A stretch of DNA of 64,000 bases from an uncultured Prevotella sp. (GTDB taxonomy: Bacteria; Bacteroidota; Bacteroidia; Bacteroidales; Bacteroidaceae), in contig ONAE01000013.1 of NCBI GenBank assembly GCA_900315695.1, positions 30,754 through 94,753 on the forward strand, in the 5' to 3' direction. The translations under genes were made by a program, and so were the position numbers. Below are positions 44,241 to 52,477 of the stretch, piece by piece. Within the stretch, counting starts at the first letter, position 1, and each line of letters begins with the position of its first letter. The notes below the pieces were generated by a model, which was not told where the DNA came from, did no database searches, and was given only the letters and a program-made list of their open reading frames with translations.

Positions 44241-45278
44241 TTACTTAATTCCCCGTTCATTAAGCGCCTTAGCATATCGGGCAGCATTTTTCAGATGCTC
44301 CTGATAGGTCTTGGCAAAGTTATGGGTGCCAGAGAAATCCTCTTTGGCACACATATAAAGATAAGGGTGATCCACTCTGTTCAGTACGGCATCGATACCG
44401 GCTATCGAGGCTACCTTGATGGGACCCGGGGGAAGTCCGGTGTTCTTATAGGTGTTGTACGGACTGTCGAACACAAGCATGTCATGGTAGATGCGCTTCA
44501 GGGCGAAATCCTTTAAGGCAAACTTCACGGTAGGATCTGCCTGTAATGGCATACCTGTCTTCAAACGGTTCAGATACATGCCGGCAATCATGGGCTTCTC
44601 CGCATTGTTGGCGGTCTCTTCGTCGATGATGCTTGCCACGGTGCAGACCTCATTGGGGGTGAGACCCAGTGTCTGAGCCTTGCTCATACGTTCTCCTTCC
44701 CAGAAACGGTCATGTTCCTTCTTCATACGTTTCATGAAGTTTTCCAGTGTGATATCCCAATAAACCTCATACGTGTTTGGAACGAACAGACAGGCAATGG
44801 TAGCCGTGTCATAGCCTTGTTGGGCACAGAAAGAGGAGTCGTGTAACAGGATGGTTACAACTGTACTGTCGAGCATCAGCTTTCTTGAGAGTGCACCAGC
44901 GAGCCTATCCATCGTACGGCTTTCCGGTATGGTCAGTCTGATAGGTTCCTGACGTCCATTCTTGATATGTCTGAACAGCGTCAGCATATTCTCATTGGCT
45001 GGAATAGCATATCTTCCCGTTCTGATATGGTTGCCATAGCCTGTTATCCTCGCCAGCGTGCTAAAGGCTGATAACTTGGCTGTATTTCCATAAGGTTTCA
45101 GCTTGACATAGACAGAGTCTGTCGTGTCATCTTGATCAATATAGATATACTGTGTATCTTCGTAAGTGGAGAAACTTGCGAAGAGGCAATAATATATGAT
45201 TCCCAATAGGCAGAGCAGGCACAAAACGGCTCCTGCCAGATAGGATTTTGGATGAATCTTTTTCATTTTACTCATCAT
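44241..45278 (-). CDS. mltG: Endolytic murein transglycosylase
   Basis: A 345-residue YceG-family enzyme cleaving nascent peptidoglycan strands at the inner membrane. A membrane anchor lies near residues 16-36. The conserved region reads T-I-P-E-S-R-T-M near 108, L-F-V-P-N-T-Y-E-V-Y near 170 and A-S-I-I-D-E-E-T-A near 222, which should hold the catalytic glutamate; Q-A-D-P-T-V and G-L-P-P-G-P-I follow. The start is ATG 45278 (an alternative at 45275 follows immediately). The -7 element TAACTTTG lies at 45297-45304 and overlaps the upstream in-frame TTG, so that TTG is rejected. First gene of the leftward operon. Confidence 0.93.
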   Translation of the reverse strand: MMSKMKKIHPKSYLAGAVLCLLCLLGIIYYCLFASFSTYEDTQYIYIDQDDTTDSVYVKLKPYGNTAKLSAFSTLARITGYGNHIRTGRYAIPANENMLTLFRHIKNGRQEPIRLTIPESRTMDRLAGALSRKLMLDSTVVTILLHDSSFCAQQGYDTATIACLFVPNTYEVYWDITLENFMKRMKKEHDRFWEGERMSKAQTLGLTPNEVCTVASIIDEETANNAEKPMIAGMYLNRLKTGMPLQADPTVKFALKDFALKRIYHDMLVFDSPYNTYKNTGLPPGPIKVASIAGIDAVLNRVDHPYLYMCAKEDFSGTHNFAKTYQEHLKNAARYAKALNERGIK

Positions 45279-45296
45279 TGATCTATAAATCGTGTG

Positions 45297-45304
45297 CAAA
45301 GTTA
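45297..45304 (-). promoter_or_regulatory. -7 promoter element of the mltG operon
   Basis: The reverse strand reads TAACTTTG, 18 bases before the ATG at 45278. Confidence 0.65.
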
Positions 45305-45348
45305 CAACTTTTTGTGCTTATTTTCTTCGGTTACTCGAAAAATTTTTC

Positions 45349-45356
45349 TACCTTTG
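45349..45356 (+). promoter_or_regulatory. -7 promoter element of malQ
   Basis: TACCTTTG lies 17 bases upstream of the malQ ATG at 45374, divergent from the mltG promoter 45 bases away. Confidence 0.65.
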
Positions 45357-45373
45357 CATCAAATTGCTGAAAT

Positions 45374-48028
45374 ATGAAACTAAGATTCTCCATACAATAC
45401 GGTACCCAATGGGGTGAAAACCTTCATGTGGTCATTCATTTCATCAGTACTGATGGCACAGTCAAACGCAATAATCTGCAGATGATCACCGAAGATGGCT
45501 CTTATTGGTCGTTAGAGACAGCGGCTCTTGCATCCAGTCAGCACCCTATAGCCTCCTTTACCTATTTCTATCAGGTGGAGGATGGGGCAGGACAGGTCAT
45601 CAGGAAAGAGTGGACTCAAGTGCCCCGTTCTTATCCTTTCGACTCTTCCAAGAGCTATATATTTCCAGATCAGTGGCGCGATATTCCTCTGCAACACCAT
45701 TTATATTCCCGTGCCTGTCGTATCACAAACCATATGGCAGCCAATGAGCAGGTACAACCCATAAGGATGCCGCTATATCGGAAAACACTGCTTTTCCGTG
45801 TGTCTGCCCCTCAACTTACTAAAGGACAGTCTGTGGCGATTATCGGAAGTCACCCCACATTAGGCGACTGGAATCCCACCCGTTATCTCCGTATGGAGTA
45901 TCTCGGACAATGCGAGTGGATGCTCTCGGCAAATGTCGATTCTATTCTGCTGCCGTTGGAGTATAAATATGTGATTATCAACGACCAGACCAATGAACTT
46001 GTGACCTGGGAAGAAGGCGACAACCGTCGGGTGGAATTGAATGTCGGTCTTTCTACTCCTGACTCCCAGCTCAGGGATGGTTCTGTGCTGGTACTATATG
46101 GCGAGAGCCTTCGTGTGAAGGAGCATACATGGCGGGCTGCCGGTGTTGTAGTGCCAGTTTTCTCTTTGCGTAGCACCCATTCCTTTGGTGTAGGCGACTT
46201 CGGAGATCTGCGGCGTTTCGTTGACTGGGCAGAAGCCACTGGCATGAAGGTCATCCAACTGTTGCCTGTCAATGACACAACATCCTCACATAACTGGTGT
46301 GATTCTTATCCTTATAATATTGTTTCGGCTTTTGCACTTCATCCGCATTATCTCGATATTGAGGCTTTGGGCGTCTTGAAGAGTAAATTGAAGATGACGG
46401 CCTATCACCGTCAGCAACAGGAACTTAACGCCTTACCCTATAGCGACTATGAACTGGTGGATCGTGTCAAGGCGGCATATGTCCGTGACGTCTTTGAAGA
46501 GCGTGGCCGACAGACGCTTGATTCTAAAGAATTCAAGATCTGGTATCAGCAAAACGAATTGTGGCTGGTACCCTATGCCAAGTGGTTGGCAAAGCAGGAT
46601 GAGGCCGATCTGATCTATTATATCCAGTATCAGTTGCATGTCCAATTGTTGGCTGCAGCCGATTATGCCCGTTCCAAAGGGATAGTCTTGAAGGGTGACG
46701 TACCCATTGGCGTGAATCGTGAGAGCGTTGAGACGGTAACCCATCCAGAGCTCTTTAATTTGGACTGCTCAACGGGCGCACCGCCAGATGTGTTCTCCCC
46801 AAATGGTCAGAACTGGGGCTTCCCCACCTATAACTGGCAGGAGACTCAGAGTGTTCATAAGAAGCGTCATCAGGTATCACTGTCAGAGTGGTTCCGGCAG
46901 CGCATGATGTGGATGGAGCAGTATTTTGACGCCTTCCGTATCGATCATGTCTTGGGCTTCTTCCGTATCTGGGAGATTCCGCAGGATGCTGTTTTTGGCA
47001 TCTTGGGCCATTTCTCACCGGCATTGCCTTTTGCTGTGAACGAGATAGAATACTTTGGTCTGCCGTTCCGTCGTGACCTCTTTACCCGACCTTTCATCAA
47101 TGATAAGGTGCTTGAACGGCTGTTTGGTGTTCATGCCCAGTATGTGCGTGAGAATTTCCTGGTTGCTCAAGCCTATGGACTTTATGGCCTTCGTGCCGAA
47201 TACGACACCCAACGGAAGGTACAGGTCTGTTTCGAAGGTCGAAACGACGAGAACAGTCTCTGGATTCGTGATGGTCTCTATCGCCTGATCAGCAATGTAC
47301 TTTTTGTAGAGGATCCGCGCCACCCAGAGATGTACCATCCCCGTATCGGAGCCTGGCAGGAACCTGTCTTTGAAGCTTTGACTACTGAGGAGAAAGATGC
47401 CTATATGCGACTCTACAACAACTTCTTCTATCAGCGTCATAACTTTTTCTGGGGACAGAATGCTGTCCATCGTTTGAAGGCTACTGTCTGTCAGACGCAG
47501 ATGCTCTGTTGTGCCGAGGATTTGGGGATGTTGCCCGATTGTGTCTCTCATGTGCTGGATCACTTGCGTATCCTTACCTTGGAAATACAGTCCATGCCTA
47601 AACAGAATGGATTCGAGTTCTCTCATCTGGATGGTAATCCCTATCGTAGTGTGGCCACAATCTCTACCCACGACATGCCTCCGTTGCGTTTGTGGTGGGA
47701 GGAGAGTCCTGAGCGCACCCAACGGTATTATACCACAATGCTTCAGAAACAGGGTAGGGCTCCTGAACATCTGCCAGCCCATCTGGCTGAAGAGATCATT
47801 GCCCGTCACCTCTACTGTCCGTCCATGCTCTGCCTCCTGTCCTTGCAGGATTGGTTGGCGATGGATAGCGAACTGCGCTCCAAACATCCGAGGGAAGAGC
47901 GTATCAACGTGCCAAGTGATTCTTATAACCGTTGGAAGTACCGTATGCACATCACCATCGAAGAGCTCTTGCAAGCCAGTAAATATAATAATAAGGTAAA
48001 AACCATGATTCAACGCTCGAAACGATGA
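45374..48028 (+). CDS. malQ: 4-alpha-glucanotransferase with starch-binding domains
   Basis: An 884-residue GH77 amylomaltase (disproportionating enzyme). The first 260 residues form two CBM20-like carbohydrate-binding modules (for example G-S-H-P-T-L-G-D-W-N-P near 160). The GH77 domain begins V-P-V-F-S-L-R-S near 260. D-A-F-R-I-D-H near 520 carries the nucleophile aspartate, C-A-E-D-L-G near 713 the acid/base glutamate, and S-T-H-D-M-P-P near 765 a third catalytic aspartate. Large Bacteroidetes-type enzymes of this kind act in glycogen or maltodextrin turnover in the cytoplasm. Its stop overlaps the next gene (ATGA). Confidence 0.96.
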   Translation: MKLRFSIQYGTQWGENLHVVIHFISTDGTVKRNNLQMITEDGSYWSLETAALASSQHPIASFTYFYQVEDGAGQVIRKEWTQVPRSYPFDSSKSYIFPDQWRDIPLQHHLYSRACRITNHMAANEQVQPIRMPLYRKTLLFRVSAPQLTKGQSVAIIGSHPTLGDWNPTRYLRMEYLGQCEWMLSANVDSILLPLEYKYVIINDQTNELVTWEEGDNRRVELNVGLSTPDSQLRDGSVLVLYGESLRVKEHTWRAAGVVVPVFSLRSTHSFGVGDFGDLRRFVDWAEATGMKVIQLLPVNDTTSSHNWCDSYPYNIVSAFALHPHYLDIEALGVLKSKLKMTAYHRQQQELNALPYSDYELVDRVKAAYVRDVFEERGRQTLDSKEFKIWYQQNELWLVPYAKWLAKQDEADLIYYIQYQLHVQLLAAADYARSKGIVLKGDVPIGVNRESVETVTHPELFNLDCSTGAPPDVFSPNGQNWGFPTYNWQETQSVHKKRHQVSLSEWFRQRMMWMEQYFDAFRIDHVLGFFRIWEIPQDAVFGILGHFSPALPFAVNEIEYFGLPFRRDLFTRPFINDKVLERLFGVHAQYVRENFLVAQAYGLYGLRAEYDTQRKVQVCFEGRNDENSLWIRDGLYRLISNVLFVEDPRHPEMYHPRIGAWQEPVFEALTTEEKDAYMRLYNNFFYQRHNFFWGQNAVHRLKATVCQTQMLCCAEDLGMLPDCVSHVLDHLRILTLEIQSMPKQNGFEFSHLDGNPYRSVATISTHDMPPLRLWWEESPERTQRYYTTMLQKQGRAPEHLPAHLAEEIIARHLYCPSMLCLLSLQDWLAMDSELRSKHPREERINVPSDSYNRWKYRMHITIEELLQASKYNNKVKTMIQRSKR

Positions 48029-48672
48029 AGTTTTCTACGTATATTTTCGATCTCGACGGTACGCTGCTTGATACGTTAGGCGACCTTGCTGCTTCTGTCA
48101 ATTATGCATTGCGCACTTGTGATATGCCAGAGCACTCCATCGAAGATGTTCGCAGCTTTGTGGGTAATGGTGTCAGGCTGTTGATGGAGCGTGCCGTTCC
48201 TGATGGGGTTTCCAATCCCCGTTTCGATGAGGCTTTCTCTACTTTCCGCCAGCATTATCTGGCTCATTCCCTTGATACGACGAAACCTTATGACGGGATT
48301 CTAGAGATGCTTGCAGCCCTTAAAGCCAATGGATGCCGTATGGCGGTGGTCAGCAATAAGTTCTATGCTGCCACCCAGGAGCTCTGTCGCCATTTCTTTG
48401 CCGGCACTATCGATGTGGCTATTGGTGAACATGAGGCTGAGGGCATCCGTAAGAAACCGGCACCCGATACCGTCTTTGAGGCTCTCCGCCAACTTAAGGT
48501 GGGGAAGGAAGGTGCCGTCTATGTGGGTGATAGCGATGTGGATATCCAAACTGCCAGGAATAGCGGTCTGCCTTGTGTCAGTGTACTCTGGGGGTTCCGC
48601 GATCGTGACTTCCTGCTTAAAAATGGAGCAGAGACTTTCATCTCCGCTCCAACAGAACTCTTATCTTTATAG
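48025..48672 (+). CDS. HAD-family phosphatase, phosphoglycolate phosphatase-like
   Basis: A 215-residue HAD hydrolase. Motif I is F-D-L-D-G-T-L-L-D near residue 9, with the nucleophile aspartate; motif II is V-V-S-N-K near 110; motif III lysine is in K-K-P-A-P-D near 145; motif IV is Y-V-G-D-S-D-V-D near 172. The closest named family is phosphoglycolate phosphatase (Gph), but sugar-phosphate phosphatases look alike. It starts within the malQ stop codon, so the two are coupled. A role linked to sugar metabolism is likely but not shown. Confidence 0.88.
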   Translation: MKFSTYIFDLDGTLLDTLGDLAASVNYALRTCDMPEHSIEDVRSFVGNGVRLLMERAVPDGVSNPRFDEAFSTFRQHYLAHSLDTTKPYDGILEMLAALKANGCRMAVVSNKFYAATQELCRHFFAGTIDVAIGEHEAEGIRKKPAPDTVFEALRQLKVGKEGAVYVGDSDVDIQTARNSGLPCVSVLWGFRDRDFLLKNGAETFISAPTELLSL

Positions 48673-49272
48673 TTAAAGACTCTGCAATCTGGCAATATAT
48701 TTGCCGAGGATGTCAAATTCCAGATTTACTACTGTTCCTACTTTGATATCACAGAAATTGGTGTGCTCAAAGGTATAAGGAATGATAGCTACCTGAAAGG
48801 TGTTTGAGGTGGGGTTGCAGACGGTGAGAGATACACCGTTCACCGTTACACTACCTTTATCCACCGTGAAATAGCCTTTCTTTGCCATCTCCCTGTTCTC
48901 TGGGTATTCAAACGTGAAGTAAGTGCTGCCGTCGGCATCCGCCATCGCAATGCAGGTCGCTGTCTCATCCACATGGCCCTGTACGATATGACCGTCCAGA
49001 CGTCCGTTCATCAGCATCGAACGTTCCACATTCACTTTATCACCCACCTTCAACAGTCCGAGGTTCGTACGGTCCAGTGTCTCCTTCATAGCCGTTACAG
49101 TGTAGGTTCCGTCCTTGATCTCCACCACAGTAAGACAGACACCATTATGAGCCACACTCTGGTCGATGCCCAGCTCGTCAACGAATGAACACTTCAAGGT
49201 GAAATCAATATTCTCGCGGTCTTTTTTTATCGCTACAACAGTAGCAAACTCTTCAATAATACCAGAAAACAT
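48673..49272 (-). CDS. ribE: Riboflavin synthase, alpha subunit
   Basis: A 199-residue enzyme that dismutates two 6,7-dimethyl-8-ribityllumazine molecules into riboflavin. The N-terminal M-F-S-G-I-I-E-E is diagnostic. Two lumazine-binding repeats are visible: N-G-V-C-L-T-V near 43 and V-N-G-V-S-L-T-V near 138, with G-H-I-V-Q-G-H-V-D near 93. Length is normal. It converges with the HAD gene with no spacer. A structured RNA of about 190 nt with its own promoter lies directly upstream on the same strand; ribE may be transcribed from the same promoter. Confidence 0.96.
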   Translation of the reverse strand: MFSGIIEEFATVVAIKKDRENIDFTLKCSFVDELGIDQSVAHNGVCLTVVEIKDGTYTVTAMKETLDRTNLGLLKVGDKVNVERSMLMNGRLDGHIVQGHVDETATCIAMADADGSTYFTFEYPENREMAKKGYFTVDKGSVTVNGVSLTVCNPTSNTFQVAIIPYTFEHTNFCDIKVGTVVNLEFDILGKYIARLQSL

Positions 49273-49296
49273 ATCTGAAATTTAATGTTTTAATGT

Positions 49297-49398
49297 TTAA
49301 TCTTTAATGTAAACAAAAGCGGGTACGTGCCGATGATTTGGTGAAAACTCCTGTTTCACACGATATGAGTGCTCCCTGCTGTTGTAATCCACCGGCAT
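49297..49398 (-). CDS. Possible 33-residue ORF inside the structured RNA region
   Basis: An ATG-started frame encodes a basic 33-residue peptide (M-P-V-D-Y-N-S-R-E-H ... F-V-Y-I-K-D). The frame stays open for another 30 codons upstream with no good start, back to a TAG in the closing stem region. It overlaps bases that form RNA helices, so it may be a spurious ORF over a conserved RNA. Confidence 0.2.
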   Translation of the reverse strand: MPVDYNSREHSYRVKQEFSPNHRHVPAFVYIKD

Positions 49399-49509
49399 TA
49401 CTGCTCTCCCTCTAGGGATGGACTGTGGCCCGCCATTGGCAAGGGAAACGGTCTCAATGAATTTTTTAATGTAGAGTATCCCGATCTATGCGGCACGACC
49501 CGTATGTGG
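49311..49509 (-). ncRNA. Structured RNA upstream of ribE, class unassigned
   Basis: On the reverse strand, a promoter at 49513-49520 is followed by an RNA whose ends pair: 49491-49502 with 49320-49332, 12 base pairs with one bulged base. Inside are a TCCC-TAGA-GGGA hairpin, GTAAT/ATTAC closing an 8-base loop, GTTTC/GAAAC and a CCTTGC/GCAGGG helix. The 3' end is followed by GCTTTTGTTT, terminator-like. This could be a stand-alone RNA (6S RNA has similar length, and patches such as GCGGGCCA-x-AGTCC resemble it out of order) or a ribE leader. It does not match the FMN riboswitch consensus. The class is undecided; only the structure and promoter are visible. Confidence 0.6.
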
Positions 49510-49512
49510 GTG

Positions 49513-49520
49513 CAAAGATA
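49513..49520 (-). promoter_or_regulatory. -7 promoter element of the structured RNA
   Basis: The reverse strand reads TATCTTTG, with the RNA's closing stem beginning 10 bases downstream. Transcription should start near 49509. Confidence 0.65.
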
Positions 49521-49594
49521 CGAAAAAAAACACAATTATCCTAGCAAAAACAAATATTTTCCGCCAAAGAACCAAGAATTACGCAGAAAATCTC

Positions 49595-49602
49595 TAACTT
49601 TG
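49595..49602 (+). promoter_or_regulatory. -7 promoter element of the WecB-like gene
   Basis: TAACTTTG lies 21 bases upstream of the ATG at 49624. Confidence 0.6.
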
Positions 49603-49623
49603 CAGAAAAAATAGAAGAGATAT

Positions 49624-50685
49624 ATGAAAAAGACAGTTTGTATCTTAGCTGGTGCCAGACCTAATTTCATCAAAGTGTCACCATTGGTACGTGCCATCGG
49701 AAAGAATCCAGAGACTCGTTGCATGCTTGTATATGCAGGTTGTGAGGATGATCCTACACTTGAGCCTTCACTCTTTGATGATCTGCAGATGTCTCGTCCG
49801 CAGTATTTTCTTGGTGTCAGCTCTACCAGTCTGAATGAGATCACCAGTCAGGTGATGGCAGCTTTCGATCGTTTCCTTGATGCGCATTCCGTCGATGTGG
49901 TGATTGTGGTTGATGACCTTGCCTCCACTATGGCAGCAGCTATCGTCACAAAGAAGCGTGGCATCCGTCTGGCTCATCTGGTGGCGGGCACCCGTTCCTT
50001 CAATATCAATATGCCAAAGGAAATCAATCGTTTGGTTATCGATGCTCTCAGCGACTATCTCTTTACCGCTGGTGTCCGTAGTACAGGCATCGCCAATCGT
50101 GAACAGTCGGAGAATTCCCAAACCTATATGGTGGGCAATATCCTCATGGATACCCTTCGTTTCAATTATAGCCGGTTCCGTCGTCCTGCATCCTTGCCTG
50201 ATCTTCAGGAAGGCTCCTATATCGTGTTCACCCTGAATCGTAAGGCCTTGATAGCTGATACCGACAATCTTGCCCTGATGCTTCAGGCTATGACAGAGGT
50301 AGCAGGTTCTGTGCCAGTCATCGCACCTTTGCGTGGATTGGCTCGGGAGACTGTCCAGAAGCTGGGCGCTCATGTCCAGATCATAGATCCTCTTAGTTAC
50401 CTTGAGTTTGGTTGGCTCACGGCTCATGCCAAGGGTGTGATCACTGATTCTGGTAATGTTTCCGAGGAAGCCACTTTCAATGGTGTGCCTTGTATCACCC
50501 TCAATAACTACACAGAGCATCAGGAGACTGTCAGTGTGGGTTCCAATGTGCTGGTGGGCGAAGATGCAGAGAAACTGCGTTCTGCAGTCAGCCAGATGGT
50601 CAGTGGGGAATGGAAGAAATGCGCCCTGCCTGACCGTTGGGATGGTCGTACGGCAGAGCGCATTGTTCAGATTCTCTTAGCCTAA
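49624..50685 (+). CDS. UDP-GlcNAc 2-epimerase-like protein, catalytic residues missing
   Basis: A 353-residue protein with the WecB fold: A-G-A-R-P-N-F-I-K at the start, P-K-E-I-N-R near 135 and T-D-S-G-N-V-S-E-E near 280. In the E. coli enzyme D95, E117, E131 and H213 are catalytic. Here V-V-D-D-L keeps an aspartate and P-K-E-I-N-R the second glutamate. The first glutamate position is H-L-V-A-G-T-R-S (valine) and the histidine region reads F-T-L-N-R-K (no His-Arg-Arg-Glu-Asn). Two of four catalytic residues are therefore absent by my alignment. It stands alone between ribE and rubrerythrin, with no polysaccharide gene beside it. It may bind a nucleotide sugar without epimerising it, or have another reaction. 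Confidence 0.8.
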   Translation: MKKTVCILAGARPNFIKVSPLVRAIGKNPETRCMLVYAGCEDDPTLEPSLFDDLQMSRPQYFLGVSSTSLNEITSQVMAAFDRFLDAHSVDVVIVVDDLASTMAAAIVTKKRGIRLAHLVAGTRSFNINMPKEINRLVIDALSDYLFTAGVRSTGIANREQSENSQTYMVGNILMDTLRFNYSRFRRPASLPDLQEGSYIVFTLNRKALIADTDNLALMLQAMTEVAGSVPVIAPLRGLARETVQKLGAHVQIIDPLSYLEFGWLTAHAKGVITDSGNVSEEATFNGVPCITLNNYTEHQETVSVGSNVLVGEDAEKLRSAVSQMVSGEWKKCALPDRWDGRTAERIVQILLA

Positions 50686-50700
50686 GAGACATTTGCTACT

Positions 50701-51243
50701 TTAATAGTTTTCAGCCTTTACCTGGAAGTAAGCCTGCGGATGGTCACATACGGGGCATACTTCTGGCGCCTTCTTGCCGATTACGATATGACCGCAGTTA
50801 GCGCACTGCCAGATCACGTCGCCATCCTTCGAGAACACACGTTCCTTCTTGATGTTGTCGAGCAACTTACGATAACGTGCCTCATGCTCAGCCTCAATTT
50901 TGGCTACACCCTCAAACTTGATGGCAATCTCGTCGAAACCCTCCTCACGGGCCTCCTTAGCCATACGGGCATACATGTCCGTCCACTCGAAATTCTCACC
51001 ATCAGCAGCAGCCTCTAAATTCTCCAGGGTGCTCTTAATGCTACCGCCTTCCAAGAGTTTGAACCACATCTTGGCGTGTTCCTTCTCGTTGTTGGCAGTC
51101 TCCTCAAAGATTGCTGCTATCTGCACGTAACCATCCTTCTTGGCCTTCGAAGCCCAGTAGCTGTACTTGTTGCGTGCCTGACTCTCACCTGCAAAAGCCT
51201 CCTGCAGGTTCTTCTCTGTCTTTGTACCTTTCAGTTCTTTCAT
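50701..51243 (-). CDS. rbr: Rubrerythrin
   Basis: A 180-residue cytoplasmic peroxidase that reduces hydrogen peroxide in anaerobes. The N-terminal ferritin-like domain carries [10 protein letters not shown] near 45-54 and E-A-E-H near 113, which bind the diiron centre. The C-terminal rubredoxin-like domain has C-A-N-C-G near 148 and C-P-V-C-D near 163, the four cysteines for iron. Size is typical. It is a single gene with a -7 element TATCTTTG 38 bases upstream. Its presence agrees with an anaerobic host. Confidence 0.97.
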   Translation of the reverse strand: MKELKGTKTEKNLQEAFAGESQARNKYSYWASKAKKDGYVQIAAIFEETANNEKEHAKMWFKLLEGGSIKSTLENLEAAADGENFEWTDMYARMAKEAREEGFDEIAIKFEGVAKIEAEHEARYRKLLDNIKKERVFSKDGDVIWQCANCGHIVIGKKAPEVCPVCDHPQAYFQVKAENY

Positions 51244-51281
51244 ACTCGTATTTGTTCTTAGTTAAAAAAATGATGATGCCG

Positions 51282-51289
51282 CAAAGATA
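51282..51289 (-). promoter_or_regulatory. -7 promoter element of rubrerythrin
   Basis: The reverse strand reads TATCTTTG upstream of the ATG at 51243. Confidence 0.6.
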
Positions 51290-51337
51290 CAACAAGTTTC
51301 TGAATCCTCCAAGTATTTCGCCTAAAATTTTGGCTTT

Positions 51338-52369
51338 CTATCTGGTAATCTCGCCTCGGAGGCTTTGGGTCATGAGACGGCGGATGGTATCAGGATCATT
51401 GGGGTAGTGACTCTGAAGGAACATCAGTTTGGTAACGGCACTCTCGACAGTCTGATCGTAGCCGCTGATGACACCAGCTTCCTGAAGATGGTAGCCTGTG
51501 TCGTAACGGCTCATCTCTACTGCGCCCTGCATACACTGGCTGATATTGACAATCACCTTACCATTACGTGTACCTTCTCTCAAAGCATTGAGTAACCAGG
51601 GGCTCTGAGGTGCGTTGCCAGAACCGAATGTGCGCATAACGATAGCCTTAAGGTTGGGGGTGTGGATGATATGGCGGATGAGATCTTCGCGGATACCTGG
51701 GAAGAGAGAGAAGATAATCACATTGTTGTCGAGGCGGAAATGTGGTGTCATCGGCTTGGTCCACTCTGGCGTCAGGATGCGGTTCTGATGATAGGTGATG
51801 TTAACGCCAGCCTCTACGAGGTGAGGATAGTTGAACGACTCAAAGGCATTGAACTCCTCGGCGCTCTGTTTGGTGGTGCGATTGCCACGTAGCAGATGAC
51901 CTCCAAAATAGATGCCCACTTCTGGTACGATGGCATGTCCATCGGCATCTTTTGCGGCTGCAATCTCGACAGCGGTGATGAGATTCTCCTTGCCGTCGGT
52001 GCGCAACTGATCTATGGGTAGCTGAGAGCCTGTGAAGATGACGGGCTTCGTGAGGTTCTCGAGCATATAGGAGAGGGCAGAGGCGGTGTAGGCCATCGTG
52101 TCGGTGCCGTGAAGCACCACGAAACCGTCGTAGTCATCGTAGTGGTCTGCGATGCAGTGGCTGATGTCTGTCCATCGGGCAGGTGTCATATCACTGGAGT
52201 CGATGGCTGGGGTGAACTGATAGATGTCGATCTCAGTATCAAACTGCTCGAGTTCTGGAACGTGGACGAGCAGGTGCTCGAAATCGAAAGGTTCGAGGGC
52301 TCCAGTCTGCGGGTTGCGGTTCATGCCTATCGTGCCGCCTGTATAGATGAGAAGTACCTTGCTTGACAT
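51338..52369 (-). CDS. ansA: Type I L-asparaginase
   Basis: A 343-residue cytoplasmic asparaginase hydrolysing L-asparagine to aspartate and ammonia. The first catalytic motif Y-T-G-G-T-I-G-M is near residue 8 and the second, V-L-H-G-T-D-T-M-A-Y, near 85; G-K-E-N-L near 122 holds the catalytic lysine region. The absence of a signal peptide and the length fit type I. The frame runs 142 codons further upstream, over the uxaC promoter and 5' part, but those residues are unlike asparaginase, so the start is the ATG at 52369. The -7 element TATCTTTG (52401-52408) confirms this start. Confidence 0.95.
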   Translation of the reverse strand: MSSKVLLIYTGGTIGMNRNPQTGALEPFDFEHLLVHVPELEQFDTEIDIYQFTPAIDSSDMTPARWTDISHCIADHYDDYDGFVVLHGTDTMAYTASALSYMLENLTKPVIFTGSQLPIDQLRTDGKENLITAVEIAAAKDADGHAIVPEVGIYFGGHLLRGNRTTKQSAEEFNAFESFNYPHLVEAGVNITYHQNRILTPEWTKPMTPHFRLDNNVIIFSLFPGIREDLIRHIIHTPNLKAIVMRTFGSGNAPQSPWLLNALREGTRNGKVIVNISQCMQGAVEMSRYDTGYHLQEAGVISGYDQTVESAVTKLMFLQSHYPNDPDTIRRLMTQSLRGEITR

Positions 52370-52400
52370 GGAAATAAAACGTTTACGTGAATATTTTCTG

Positions 52401-52440
52401 CAAAGATAGTGCTTTTTGTCGGAAAAAAGCCGTAACTTTG
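52401..52440. promoter_or_regulatory. Divergent promoters of ansA and uxaC
   Basis: The reverse strand has TATCTTTG at 52401-52408 for ansA (ATG 52369); the forward strand has TAACTTTG at 52433-52440 for uxaC (ATG 52478). The -7 boxes are only 24 bp apart, so the promoters overlap. Confidence 0.65.
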
Positions 52441-52477
52441 CGGAAAATTTGAAACGAACCTCAAAACAGCAGAAATT

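Noticed and set aside
47015-48013. A 332-codon open frame antisense to malQ
   Set aside because: It lies wholly within the well-supported malQ and has no domain motif; a shadow of its codon usage.
49311-49509. FMN riboswitch upstream of ribE
   Set aside because: The conserved AGGG-x-AGGGTGAAATTCCC and GCCGAC-type motifs are missing on either strand; the structure is different.
49311-49509. Cobalamin or TPP riboswitch
   Set aside because: A GGTGAAA-like patch appears on the plus strand only and other conserved boxes were not found; the promoter is on the minus strand.
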